From Streptomyces kaniharaensis (lineage in GTDB: Bacteria > Actinomycetota > Actinomycetes > Streptomycetales > Streptomycetaceae), in assembly GCF_009569385.1 (NCBI RefSeq), contig NZ_WBOF01000001.1:558001-622000 (forward strand): 64,000 nucleotides of DNA, in the 5' to 3' direction. The notes below the pieces were generated by a model. The model searched no databases. It had not been told where the DNA came from and saw nothing but the letters and a program-made list of their open reading frames with translations. Shown piece by piece: positions 55,346-63,976 of the stretch. Positions within the stretch are counted from its first letter, which is position 1; each line of letters opens with the position of its first letter. Made by a program: the position numbers and the translations under genes.

Positions 55346-55831
55346 ATGACCGGGACCACCCGAGTGATCGTCGGCCTGAGCGGATCACTGAGCAGTCTCG
55401 CCGCCCTGTACCTCGCCGTCGGAGAGGCCGCCCGGCACAGGGCCACCCTCGTGCCGGTCGCCGCCTGGAGGCCGAACGACCGGGACGGGCTGCGGCCCCT
55501 GTCCGAGCTCGAACACGGCGCCCGGCGACGCCTCGACATCGCCTTCGACCAGGCTTACGGCGGCTACCCGTCCGGTCTGGTCATCCGCCCCCTGGTGGTC
55601 AACGCCGAACCCGGGCCCGCCCTGGTCGGCGCCGTCACCGGCCCGGACGACCTGCTCGTCCTCGGCACGTCCGCCCGCCGCCGCCTCGACCGGCTACGGC
55701 GCCCCTCGGTCGCCCGCCACTGCCGCCAGCGGGCCGGCTGCCGGGTCGTCGAGGTGTCCCCGTCCGAGCTGCTCACCCGCCTCGAACTCCCCGCCCGCAC
55801 CGGCGCCCCACTCCCCCTCCTCGCCCGCTGA
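55346..55831 (+). CDS. Universal-stress-like protein (UspA fold)
   Basis: 161 residues. The N-terminal RVIVGLSGSLSSLAALYLAVGEAARHRATLVPVAAW and the DLLVLGTSARRRLDRLR segment match UspA-type alpha/beta proteins; the ATP-binding G-x2-G-x9-G(S/T) motif is not fully conserved, so nucleotide binding is uncertain. ATG 55346 follows GAGGCGAACGGCC. It diverges from the lysA operon. In actinomycetes such proteins are commonly induced under hypoxia or stationary phase. Confidence 0.78.
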   Translation: MTGTTRVIVGLSGSLSSLAALYLAVGEAARHRATLVPVAAWRPNDRDGLRPLSELEHGARRRLDIAFDQAYGGYPSGLVIRPLVVNAEPGPALVGAVTGPDDLLVLGTSARRRLDRLRRPSVARHCRQRAGCRVVEVSPSELLTRLELPARTGAPLPLLAR

Positions 55832-55895
55832 CACCCGCGCGCCCTCGAAACCCGACGCCTGCCGAGACCCGCCTAACGCCCCGATCCGCCGTTGT

Positions 55896-55920
55896 CCCGC
55901 CCGATCCCCCCGCGGGCGGG
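55896..55920. terminator. Hairpin between the convergent stress-protein and esterase genes
   Basis: CCCGCCCG (55896-55903) pairs with CGGGCGGG (55913-55920), 8 bp, in the 114-bp gap between convergent genes. Confidence 0.55.
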
Positions 55921-55945
55921 GCAACGGCATGCCAGGGGCGCGCCG

Positions 55946-57070
55946 TCAGGACGGGTCGTCCAGGTGGACGCTCAGCCAGGTCAGCGACGGGGGCAGCAGG
56001 CGGTTCCAGGTGGTGAAGTTGTGGCCGCCCTTGTCGACGGTGGCCTGTGCGACGACCAGCGGGGGCCGGGCGCCGGCGGCGAAGGCGCTGGAGTCGGCGT
56101 AGGTGCGGCCGTCCTCCTTGCTGTCGGCGAGGAGGACGTTGAGCGCGGGCACGGGCAGATGGGCGAGGCGCCAGGCCATGTCGGCCTCGTTGCGGCGCTG
56201 CTGGCTGCCGGCGAAGAGATCGCCGGTCGTGACGTCCTCGGCGGCCTTGAGGTAGCCGGAGAGCGAGACGACCGCGGAGAAGGTCTGCGGGTGTTCCATG
56301 CCGAGCTTCAGCGCGCAGTAGCCGCCCGTCGAGTCACCCATCACGCCGACGCTGCCCGTTCCTCCCAGCACCCGGTAGGAGGCGCGCAGGTCGGCCGGCA
56401 CGTCGGTGGTGAAGTAGGTCTGGGCCTGCGGTCCGTTCGGGATGTCCTCGCACTCGCTGTCCCGGGGCATCGACGGCGAGGGCCGCATCAGCACGAGGAC
56501 GGTGGGCTTCATCGTGCCCCTGCGCAGGAGGTCGAGTTCGGTGGCGGGGTAGCGCAGCTTGGTGACGAGGTTGGTGGCGTCGCCGGGGAAGCCGGTCATG
56601 ACGAGGACGGCCGGGAAGTGCCTGCCCTCGTTGCCCGGCTGGAAGTACTGAGGCGGCAGGTAGACGTACCCGTCGGTGCTGAGCCCGGTGGTGCCGCCGG
56701 GGATGCGGACCCTGTCGAGCCGCCCGATCTGGGCCGGATCCCGGCTCGCCGATCCGGCGCCGGTGATCTCCGCCGTGCCGAGCACCTGGACGCCGGTGGG
56801 CCCTCCGGGGCCGGCGCCCTGGACGACCCCGGTGCCGCGCTCGTGCCCGAACAGGTCGGACCAGCTGCTGTAGAACACGAAGTAGTCGTTGACGGCGAGC
56901 CCGAGCGTGGCGAGCAGGGCGAGCTGGGTGAGCAGGATGGTGCCGAGCCGCAGGAACATCGCGGGCCAGCTGCGCACGGCGAGCTTGGGCCAGACCCACA
57001 GGGTGCCGAGCACCGTGGACACCGCGAACAGTGCCATCAGCGCCAGCAGCTTGTGACTGGTGAGTCCCAT
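55946..57070 (-). CDS. Membrane-anchored alpha/beta-hydrolase, esterase/mycolyltransferase-like
   Basis: 374 residues. Two or three N-terminal transmembrane helices (about 8-28, 38-62) anchor an extracytoplasmic alpha/beta-hydrolase (esterase D/antigen 85-like) domain. The nucleophile is in GVMGDSTGGYCALKLGM (Ser), and the histidine lies in KGGHNFTTWNRLLP near the C-terminus. FPAVLVMTGFPGD forms the oxyanion region. It resembles streptomycete surface esterases rather than true mycolyltransferases, which are not expected here. Substrate unknown. Confidence 0.85.
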   Translation of the reverse strand: MGLTSHKLLALMALFAVSTVLGTLWVWPKLAVRSWPAMFLRLGTILLTQLALLATLGLAVNDYFVFYSSWSDLFGHERGTGVVQGAGPGGPTGVQVLGTAEITGAGSASRDPAQIGRLDRVRIPGGTTGLSTDGYVYLPPQYFQPGNEGRHFPAVLVMTGFPGDATNLVTKLRYPATELDLLRRGTMKPTVLVLMRPSPSMPRDSECEDIPNGPQAQTYFTTDVPADLRASYRVLGGTGSVGVMGDSTGGYCALKLGMEHPQTFSAVVSLSGYLKAAEDVTTGDLFAGSQQRRNEADMAWRLAHLPVPALNVLLADSKEDGRTYADSSAFAAGARPPLVVAQATVDKGGHNFTTWNRLLPPSLTWLSVHLDDPS

Positions 57071-57502
57071 GGGTCCCGGCCTCCCCTACCACTGTGACCC
57101 ACCGGCCCGGGTCGGCGCTCCTCACCGCAGAGCGATCGAGTGGCCACCCGGCGTGATCCCGGTCACGCGCGCTAGAAGTTCGACAAGGATGTAGAAGATG
57201 GGTCGGGTCGCAGGCTATGCTTTCGGCGGCTTGAAAGGGCACGCGAGACGCCTCCGCCAGATGGCGAACTACCCATTGATGGGGCATATCTGACGAGTTA
57301 TCAGCTGCTTGCTGCGGGCGCCGGGACGTGCACCGAGAGGACGCCGTTGCGTCACGTCAACCCGCCGCCAGCACGCCACGCCCGACCGGGGCATGCCCTC
57401 GCACGCCCGTCGGCCGTTGAACCGGAGGTGAGTCGCCACGGGAGAGCCGACCGACCGATCCCGGCCGCCACACACACCCGTTCACGCCGAAGGAAGTCCG
57501 TC
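57071..57502. other. 432-bp non-coding region between the esterase and the small-ORF pair
   Basis: No gene was found here. It should contain the leftward esterase promoter and the rightward promoter for the genes at 57503 and 57589. One motif, GTGATCCCGGTCAC (57153-57166), fits the streptomycete Crp pattern GTG-N6-GNCAC, about 85 bp upstream of the esterase start; by itself this is weak evidence. A TATGCT sequence near 57218 could be a -10. Confidence 0.4.
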
Positions 57503-57592
57503 ATGGCCGTCCGCGCACGACCCCCGACCGGCCGGCGCCCGATCCGTCTGGCCAACTCCCCCGTCCAGAGCCCACGACGAGGTTTCCGATGA
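57503..57592 (+). CDS. 29-residue basic peptide overlapping the next gene
   Basis: ATG 57503 follows GAAGGAAG, and the frame encodes an Arg/Pro-rich peptide (MAVRARPPTGRRPIRLANS, then PVQSPRRGFR) ending in a TGA that overlaps the ATG of the next gene as ATGA. The coupling suggests a translated leader rather than chance; function unknown. Confidence 0.4.
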   Translation: MAVRARPPTGRRPIRLANSPVQSPRRGFR

Positions 57593-58089
57593 CTCCCGGA
57601 AAGCTGCTCCCGCAACGCGGCGAGGCGGCGGGTCTGCTCGCCGTCCTGACGCTCCTCGCCCTCGAAGGCCTCACCCTCGGCACCGCCTCGGAGACCGACC
57701 GGCCGGTGGTCGGCGCCGCCCTGATCGGGGCCGCCGGGTCCGGCCTCGCGCTGACGGGCGCGCTGCTCGTCGGCCGTCTTCTCAGTGCTCGGCGCAGGCT
57801 CCCGCTGCCCCCGCCGGGCCCCAACGGCCCCGTCTACAGCGCCCGCGCCCTCGAGGGCTTCCCCATGGAGGCGGTCCGCCCGCTGCTGCTCGCCGAGCAC
57901 GGGCCGCGGCTCGACCAGTTGTACGCCGCCTGGGTGCTGGCCCTGGGCGGCCGCACGGCGCCGTGGATCGCCCGCCGGCTGGACCTCCCCGTGCCCACCG
58001 CCCGGCTCCTGGTGGACGCCGTCCACGCGTGCCGCCGGGTCCGGACGAAGCCCGGCCGGTCCGCCGGCCCGGGCCGTCGCCGCGACTGA
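57589..58089 (+). CDS. Small membrane protein of unknown function
   Basis: 166 residues. Two N-terminal hydrophobic helices (GLLAVLTLLALEGLTLG and AALIGAAGSGLALTGALLVG) are followed by a soluble C-terminal part with an HTH-like or DNA/peptide-binding-looking helix pair (LYAAWVLALGGRTAPWIARRL, VPTARLLVDAVHACRRVR) and a basic tail. I do not recognise the family. It is translationally coupled to the small basic ORF just upstream. Confidence 0.7.
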   Translation: MTPGKLLPQRGEAAGLLAVLTLLALEGLTLGTASETDRPVVGAALIGAAGSGLALTGALLVGRLLSARRRLPLPPPGPNGPVYSARALEGFPMEAVRPLLLAEHGPRLDQLYAAWVLALGGRTAPWIARRLDLPVPTARLLVDAVHACRRVRTKPGRSAGPGRRRD

Positions 58090-58093
58090 TCTC

Positions 58094-58738
58094 TCACACG
58101 GGCGCCCCGGGCACAGCGGCGGCCCCGCCGCAGCCGGCGTTCGCCTGCGCCACCAGGAACGGCACCATCCCGCGCTCCGCCAGCGCCGTCCGCCACGCCT
58201 CCCGCGCCGACGCCAACTCCCCTGCGCCGTCCGCCTCCCCGGCCTCGGCCGCCCGGGAGCGCGACGCCGCGCCCAGCAGCCCCAGCCCGCCGGCCAGCGC
58301 GCCCACCAGCGCCACCCCGGCCGCGATCCACCCGGCGCCGACCAGCGCGTGCCCCAGCAGCTCCAGGTCCTCGGCCAACGCGAGCGCGTAGCCGAGCAGC
58401 AGGAAGATCGTGGCGGCGGCGCCCGCGACGATCGGCACGATCACGGCCAGCACGCCCAGCCACCCCGACGCCCGCTGCCGTGCCGGCGCGTCCACCGGCA
58501 GCGGCGCCGCCGCGTCGGCGTCCGCCCGCAGCACCGCATATCTCTCGTATTCCGGCGCCGCCGCGGCCAGCACGTACTCCGCGTTGTCCCGCGCGCTCCG
58601 CCGCAACCGCTCCGCCCCGTGCGCCTCGTCCCCGATCGCCCGCAACGCGGCCTGCGCCGGCGCCCCCGCCAGCGCGCGACTCAGCATCGTCTCGAAGTCG
58701 GCCCGGTCCTGCTGCGGCAGTCGAAGCGGCCTGTCCAT
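58094..58738 (-). CDS. Membrane protein of unknown function with soluble N-terminus
   Basis: 214 residues: a soluble helical N-terminal part (DRADFETMLSRALAGAPAQ, RDNAEYVLAAAAPEYERY) and two or three transmembrane helices (GVLAVIVPIVAGAAATIFLL, GWIAAGVALVGALAGGLGLLG) before a cytoplasmic tail. ATG 58738 follows GGGGTAG. It converges on the preceding rightward gene (4-bp gap). No recognised domain. Confidence 0.74.
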   Translation of the reverse strand: MDRPLRLPQQDRADFETMLSRALAGAPAQAALRAIGDEAHGAERLRRSARDNAEYVLAAAAPEYERYAVLRADADAAAPLPVDAPARQRASGWLGVLAVIVPIVAGAAATIFLLLGYALALAEDLELLGHALVGAGWIAAGVALVGALAGGLGLLGAASRSRAAEAGEADGAGELASAREAWRTALAERGMVPFLVAQANAGCGGAAAVPGAPV

Positions 58739-58894
58739 GGTTCTACCCCGTTCGCTGTTCACCTGCCGGCCCCGTCCCGAGCGCGTCAGCCCCACCACAG
58801 CGCCGGCGTCTCCAGCCCTTGGTTCTACAGCACTGTAGAGCATGGGGTGGTACGGGAGCAGCACACTTCACCTGTGGAATCGCGGGGCCGGGCA

Positions 58895-59314
58895 TCAGGC
58901 CACCGTCAGGATGCCCCGCATGAAGTGGTGGAGGGTGCACAGGTACGAGTAGGCCCCCGGCTGAGTCGGCGCCTCGAAGGTGGCCGTGCCGCCCGGGGTG
59001 ATGGGGCCGGTGTCGAAGGAGCGGTCCTGGGCGGTGAGGGTGTGCTCGACGGTGTCGGCGTTCGTGACCGTGACCACCGCGCCCGGGCCGACGGTGAGGT
59101 TCGCCGGCTGGAACAGGAAGTTCCTGATCGTCACCGTCCCCGCCGCCGTCGAGCCGGTCGGGGACGACGGGCCGGGGCCGGGCGACGACGGTGGGGCGGC
59201 GGAGCTGCTCTCGGACGGTGCCGGGCCGAGGTAGCTGCTGAGGCAGGCGCTCAGGGTGGCGGCGAGCAGCAGTGCGCCGCCGGCCCGGGTGAGCCGGGTC
59301 GGCGGGCGCATCAT
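58895..59314 (-). CDS. Cupredoxin (plastocyanin-like) lipoprotein
   Basis: 139 residues. A lipoprotein signal peptide ends in LSAC (Cys near 24), followed by a Ser/Pro-rich linker and a cupredoxin domain. The type 1 copper ligands are visible: His in VEHTL and the C-terminal cluster YLCTLHHFM (Cys, His, Met). It should be a small blue copper electron carrier on the outer membrane face. Two adjacent ATGs (59314, 59311) are possible starts. It lies downstream of narK on the same strand; a link to nitrogen metabolism is only possible. Confidence 0.86.
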   Translation of the reverse strand: MMRPPTRLTRAGGALLLAATLSACLSSYLGPAPSESSSAAPPSSPGPGPSSPTGSTAAGTVTIRNFLFQPANLTVGPGAVVTVTNADTVEHTLTAQDRSFDTGPITPGGTATFEAPTQPGAYSYLCTLHHFMRGILTVA

Positions 59315-59514
59315 GCGGTGGTGGGCCGGACGCGGCGGGCGTCCCCGACCGGCTCGGCGGCGGCCGGGGCGGGTGGCGCGAGGCCGAGGAGGGCCGGGGT
59401 GAGAGCCGTCGGGGTGGTCCACCGCTGCACTGCCGACCTCCCTGGGGCGAGGATGCGCTGGGCCCGACGCTAACCGCCCGCCTCGCACGCCGCGCGGCGA
59501 AGCGGGCGGCCGTC

Positions 59515-59584
59515 GCACGAACGGCTCAGCACGAACGGCTCCGTGCGACGAACTCAGCGCGACGAACTCAGTGCGAACGGCTCA
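59515..59584. repeat. Five 14-bp tandem repeats at the 3' end of narK
   Basis: Five consecutive 14-bp units: GCACGAACGGCTCA, GCACGAACGGCTCC, GTGCGACGAACTCA, GCGCGACGAACTCA and GTGCGAACGGCTCA. The last unit contains the narK stop codon. The array extends the gene end into the 267-bp gap before the cupredoxin gene, which otherwise shows no gene. Confidence 0.85.
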
Positions 59585-60934
59585 GTGGGACATCCGGGCA
59601 CCCGGCCGCAGCCAGACCACCCAGGTGAGCACCGAGCACGCCACGTACGCCGCCAGGAACCCGACGTACGCCGTGTCCCCGTTGTGGCTGCCGAGGAAGG
59701 ACTGCCGGAACGCGAGGTTGACCAGCACCCCGCCGAACGCCCCGATCGCGCCCGCGAGCCCGATGAGGGCGGCGGACCGGCGCCGGGAGGCAGCCTCGGC
59801 GGCGGCCGGGTCGCCGCCCGCGGCGACCGCGGCCCGGGCGCGGGCCTGGTAGTGGGCGGGGATCATCTTGTACGTCGAGCCGTTGCCGATGCCGCTGAGG
59901 ACGAACAGCGCGATGAATCCGCCGAGGAACAGCGGCAGCGAGCCGGCCCGCGAGGCGGCCAGGACCACGGCCGTCCCGGCGCCCATGGCCACGAAGGTCG
60001 CGAGGGTCACCTTCGCGCCGCCCCAGCGGTCGGCGAGCCGCCCGCCGACGGGGCGCAGCAGGGAGCCGAGCAGCGGTCCGAGGAAGGTGAGGGCGGCGGC
60101 CTTGACCGGGGTGTCGAAACGGTCGTGGAACTGCACCTGGAGCACCTGCCCGAAGGCGAAGCCGAAGCCGATGAACGAGCCGAAGGTGCCGATGTAGAGC
60201 GTGGACACGGCCCAGCCGTACGGGTCGCTTGCCACTTCGCGCAGCGCCCGACCCTCCCCCGAACTCGCCGACGACACTGGAAGGTTGTCCATCTTCCACC
60301 ACGCCCCGGCCGCCGCGAGGACGATCAGCGGCAGGTAGAGCAGCGGCAGCAGCCGGGGGTGGGCGGCGTCGGCGGTGGCGAGCACGAGCAGTCCGAGCAG
60401 TTGGACGGCGGGGACGCCGAGGTTGCCGCCGCCCGCGTTGATGCCGAGCGCCCAGCCCTTGAGCCGGTGCGGGTAGAAGGCGTTGATGTTGGCCATGGAG
60501 GAGGCGAAGTTGCCGCCTCCGACGCCGGCCACGCACGCGACCGCCAGCAGCGTCCCGTACGAGACGCCGGGCTCCAGGACGACGGCGGCGAGGGCGGTGG
60601 GGACGAGCAGCAGCAGGGCGCTGACGACCGTCCAGTTCCGCCCGCCGAACCGGGCGACAGCGAAGGTGTACGGGAGCCGCAGCAGCGCGCCGAGTGCGGT
60701 CGGAAGCGCGGTGAGGGTGAACTTGCCCGCCGGGTCGATGTGGTACTCGGGCCCGAGGAAGAGGACGAGCACCGACCAGAGGCTCCACACCGAGAAGCCG
60801 ATGTGCTCGGAGAGGACGGAGAAGACCAGGTTGCGCCGGGCGATCCGCGCGCCGGCGCGCTCCCAGAACTCCTCGTTCTCCGGGTCCCAGCCGCTGAGCG
60901 GGGCGGGCGGTCTGACGTCGACGACGGCGCTCAT
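59582..60934 (-). CDS. narK: Nitrate/nitrite transporter (NarK family, MFS)
   Basis: 450 residues with 12 transmembrane helices. The NarK signature is present: GGGNFASSMANINAFYP and GWALGINAGGGNLGVPAVQ (nitrate signature glycine-rich helix), plus the arginine in LGALLRLPYTFAVARFGGRNW. Third gene of the leftward nirB-nirD-narK operon, 73 bp after nirD, with AGAGGTGG before the ATG. It should import nitrate or exchange nitrite for the assimilatory reductase. Confidence 0.93.
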   Translation of the reverse strand: MSAVVDVRPPAPLSGWDPENEEFWERAGARIARRNLVFSVLSEHIGFSVWSLWSVLVLFLGPEYHIDPAGKFTLTALPTALGALLRLPYTFAVARFGGRNWTVVSALLLLVPTALAAVVLEPGVSYGTLLAVACVAGVGGGNFASSMANINAFYPHRLKGWALGINAGGGNLGVPAVQLLGLLVLATADAAHPRLLPLLYLPLIVLAAAGAWWKMDNLPVSSASSGEGRALREVASDPYGWAVSTLYIGTFGSFIGFGFAFGQVLQVQFHDRFDTPVKAAALTFLGPLLGSLLRPVGGRLADRWGGAKVTLATFVAMGAGTAVVLAASRAGSLPLFLGGFIALFVLSGIGNGSTYKMIPAHYQARARAAVAAGGDPAAAEAASRRRSAALIGLAGAIGAFGGVLVNLAFRQSFLGSHNGDTAYVGFLAAYVACSVLTWVVWLRPGARMSH

Positions 60935-61007
60935 GCGCCCACCTCTCTCCGCTCGGCAGGCGCTTCGCGCAACGCGCACCCTTCGATGATTCGCTCGCTT
61001 CTCTCGC

Positions 61008-61367
61008 TCATACCACTTCCCCTTCCGGGGCGAGCCGGACCGGCCAGAGCCGCAGGACGGCGGGGGCGCCGTCGGGGGCGGTGTCCTCGTCGAGGCAGCG
61101 GCCGTCGGTGAGGTCGAAGACCTGCTTGTACATCGGGGATGCGAGGGTGGGCCGGTCGCCGCGGCTGCCGATGAGGCCGCGGGAGAGGACCTGGGCGCCG
61201 CTGAACGGGTCGAGGTTGTCGACGGCGTAGAGGTCGCCGGCGCGGCCGAGGAACAGCGCGACCTGCCGGTCGCCGTCGAGCAGGACGGCCCTGCCACGGC
61301 CGGGCTGCAGGTCGTCGAGGGTGCAGACGGCGTGCCAGCTGGTGCCGTCGTGGATCTGAACGGTCAC
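61008..61367 (-). CDS. nirD: Nitrite reductase small subunit NirD
   Basis: 119 residues with a Rieske-like fold that has lost the iron-sulfur ligands, as in NirD: QVALFLGRAGDLYAVDNLDPFSG, GLIGSRGDRPTLASPMYKQVFDL and DGRCLDED. GTG 61367 overlaps the nirB stop (GTGA), so both subunits are made in equal amounts. It stabilises the NADH-dependent assimilatory nitrite reductase in the cytoplasm. Confidence 0.92.
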   Translation of the reverse strand: MTVQIHDGTSWHAVCTLDDLQPGRGRAVLLDGDRQVALFLGRAGDLYAVDNLDPFSGAQVLSRGLIGSRGDRPTLASPMYKQVFDLTDGRCLDEDTAPDGAPAVLRLWPVRLAPEGEVV

Positions 61368-63976
61368 GGGGTGAGCACCTCCAGTCGGGACCCGGCCACC
61401 AGGACCGGGACGGGGGCGGTGAGGGTCTGTCCGGCCTCGCCTGCGCGGGCGGGGCGGATCTGGCCGCGTTCGGGGACGAAGGTCACGGCCGGGTCGGGGG
61501 TGCCGGGGGCGTTGACGAAGGACGCGAAGCGACGCATCCGGTCGGGGTCGGCGAGGGTTTCGGCCCACTCGTCCTGGTAGCCGCCGACATGACGGGCCAT
61601 CAGGTCGTCGAGCTCGGCGGCGATGCCGAGCGAGTCGTCGAGGACGACGGCCCGCAGGTGGTCGAGGCCGCCTTCCAGCCGCTCCAGCCAGACCGAGGTG
61701 CGTTCGAGCCGGTCGGCGGTGCGGATGTAGAACATCAGGTAGCGGTCGATGGTGCGGATCAGGGTCTCGCGGTCGAGGTCGGCGGCGAGCAGGTCGGCGT
61801 GCCGGGGGGTCATGCCGCCGTTGCCGCCGACGTAGAGGTTCCAGCCGGCCGAGGTGGCGATGATGCCGAAGTCCTTGCTCCGGGCCTCGGCGCACTCGCG
61901 GGCGCAGCCGGAGACGGCGGACTTGAGCTTGTGTGGGGAGCGCAGTCCCCGGTAGCGGAGCTCCAGTTCGATGGCGAGGGCGGTGGAGTCCTGGACGCCG
62001 TAGCGGCACCAGGTCTCGCCGACGCAGGACTTCACGGTGCGCAGCGCCTTGCCGTAGGCGTGGCCGGACTCGAAGCCGGCGTCGACCAGCTTGCGCCAGA
62101 TGACCGGGAGCTGGTCGACGGTGGCGCCGAAGAGGTCGATCCGCTGGCCGCCGGTGATCTTGGTGTAGAGGCCGTGGTCGCGGGCGATCTCGCCGATGAC
62201 GATGAGGCCTTCGGGGGTGATCTCGCCGCCGGGCACGCGGGGGACGACCGAGTAGGAGCCGTTGCGCTGGATGTTGGCGAGGAAGTGGTCGTTGGAGTCC
62301 TGGAGGGCGCCCTGCTCGCCGTCGAGGATGTGGCCGTTGCCGAGGCTGGCCAGGATGGAGGCGACGGTGGGCTTGCAGATCTCGCAGCCCTCGCCGTTGC
62401 CGTGCCGGTCGAGCAGGTCGGTGAAGGTGGTGATGCCGGTGACCCGGACGATCTCGTACAGCTCGGCGCGGGTGTGGGTGAAGTGCTCGCACAGGCCCTT
62501 GTCCGTGCTGACGCCGGCGGCCTCCAGCTCCTCGGTGACGACGGTGCCGAGCTGCTTGAGGCAGCTGCCGCAGCCGGTGCCGGCCCGGGTGCACTTCTTG
62601 ACGGCGGCGACGCTGTCGCAGCCCTGCTCGTGGACGGCGGCGCGGACGGCGCCCTGGGTGACGTTGTGGCAGGAGCAGAGCACCGCGTCGTCGGGCAGGG
62701 CGACCGGTCCGGCATTGGCGAACCCGGCGGGCAGCACGAGCTGTTCGGGGGCGACGGTGAGCGGCTTGCCGGCCACCGCGAGCGGGCGCAGGGTGCCGTA
62801 GGCGTCGGTGTCGCCGACCAGGACGCCGCCGAGCAGCGCGCCGTCCTGGCCGATGACGAGCTTGCGGTAGACGCCGCTGCGGCTGTCGCTGTAGAGCACG
62901 TCGAGCGCGCCCTCGGCGGTGCCGTGCGGGTCGCCGAAGCTGGCGACGTCGACGCCGAGGAGCTTGAGCTTGGTGGAGGTGTCGGCGCCGGTGAAGCCCT
63001 CGCCGGTGGGACCAGCGCCCTCGCCGGCCAGGCCCGCGACGGTGCGGGCGGCCGTCTCGGCCATCTGGTAGCCGGGCGCGACGAGGCCGTAGACCCGGCC
63101 GTCGGCGGCCTGGGCGCACTCGCCGATGGCGAGGATCGCGGGGTCGGCGGTGCGGCAGTGCTCGTCGACGACGATGCCGCCGCGCTGGCCGACCGGCAGG
63201 TCGCAGTCGCGGGCGAGCTGGTCGCGGGCGCGCACGCCCGCCGAGAACACCACGAGGTCGGCGGGCAGTTCGCGGCCGTCGGAGAGGGCGAGTGCGGTGA
63301 CCCGGCCGTCCGGGCCGGTGACGACGCCGCTCGCGCCGGCGCTGGTGTGCACCGTCACGCCGAGGTCCTCGATCTTGCGGCGCAGCACCGCGCCGCCGCC
63401 GTCGTCCACCTGGACGGCCATCAGGCGGGGCGCGAACTCGACCACGTGGGTGGAGAGTCCACCGGCCCGCAGCGCCCCGGCGGCCTCCAGGCCGAGCAGG
63501 CCGCCGCCGACCACGACACCGGTGCCGGCCGCCTCGGCGTCGGCGCGGATGGCGTCCAGGTCCTCGATGGTGCGGTATACGTGGCAGCCGGCGGCGTCCT
63601 TGCCGGGCACCGGGGGCACGAAGGGGACCGAGCCGGTGGCCAGCACCAGGACGTCGTAGCGGACTTCGGTACCGGACCGGGTGGTGACGGTCCGCCCGGC
63701 CCGGTCGATCGCGGTGACCGGGTCGCCGAGGCGCAGGTCGATGCCGTGCTCGGCGAGGAAGCCGGGCGGGCAGAGCGACAGGTCCTCGGCGGTGCGGCCG
63801 TCGAACAGCGAGCTGAGGTGGACCCGGTCGTACGCGGGCCGGGGCTCCTCGGCGAGCACGGTGACCCGCCAGCCGCGGGCCGCGGGCTGCTCGGTCCAGG
63901 CCTCCAGGAAGCGCTGGCCGACCATGCCGTGGCCGACCAGGACGAGGTCCCGGACCGTGCGGTCGTCAATGGTCAT
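61364..63976 (-). CDS. nirB: Nitrite reductase [NAD(P)H] large subunit NirB
   Basis: About 870 residues, catalysing six-electron reduction of nitrite to ammonium. Order of domains: FAD/NADH reductase (LVLVGHGMVGQRFLEAW, GVVVGGGLLGLEAAGAL), BFD-like [2Fe-2S] domain (CSCHNVTQGAV, KKCTRAGTGCGSCLKQL), then the ferredoxin-like and siroheme/[4Fe-4S] domains with CVGETWCRYG and SGCARECAEA, and IIATSAGWNLYVGGNGG. ATG 63976 follows GGAAG with 8-nt spacing; ATG 63994, six residues longer, is an alternative close to the window edge. First gene of the nirB-nirD-narK operon; its promoter lies outside the window. Confidence 0.96.
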   Translation of the reverse strand: MTIDDRTVRDLVLVGHGMVGQRFLEAWTEQPAARGWRVTVLAEEPRPAYDRVHLSSLFDGRTAEDLSLCPPGFLAEHGIDLRLGDPVTAIDRAGRTVTTRSGTEVRYDVLVLATGSVPFVPPVPGKDAAGCHVYRTIEDLDAIRADAEAAGTGVVVGGGLLGLEAAGALRAGGLSTHVVEFAPRLMAVQVDDGGGAVLRRKIEDLGVTVHTSAGASGVVTGPDGRVTALALSDGRELPADLVVFSAGVRARDQLARDCDLPVGQRGGIVVDEHCRTADPAILAIGECAQAADGRVYGLVAPGYQMAETAARTVAGLAGEGAGPTGEGFTGADTSTKLKLLGVDVASFGDPHGTAEGALDVLYSDSRSGVYRKLVIGQDGALLGGVLVGDTDAYGTLRPLAVAGKPLTVAPEQLVLPAGFANAGPVALPDDAVLCSCHNVTQGAVRAAVHEQGCDSVAAVKKCTRAGTGCGSCLKQLGTVVTEELEAAGVSTDKGLCEHFTHTRAELYEIVRVTGITTFTDLLDRHGNGEGCEICKPTVASILASLGNGHILDGEQGALQDSNDHFLANIQRNGSYSVVPRVPGGEITPEGLIVIGEIARDHGLYTKITGGQRIDLFGATVDQLPVIWRKLVDAGFESGHAYGKALRTVKSCVGETWCRYGVQDSTALAIELELRYRGLRSPHKLKSAVSGCARECAEARSKDFGIIATSAGWNLYVGGNGGMTPRHADLLAADLDRETLIRTIDRYLMFYIRTADRLERTSVWLERLEGGLDHLRAVVLDDSLGIAAELDDLMARHVGGYQDEWAETLADPDRMRRFASFVNAPGTPDPAVTFVPERGQIRPARAGEAGQTLTAPVPVLVAGSRLEVLTP

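Noticed and set aside
57153..57166. Crp-like site GTGATCCCGGTCAC
   Set aside because: It fits the published streptomycete pattern, but such a loose motif is expected by chance in GC-rich DNA; kept only as a note in the region entry.
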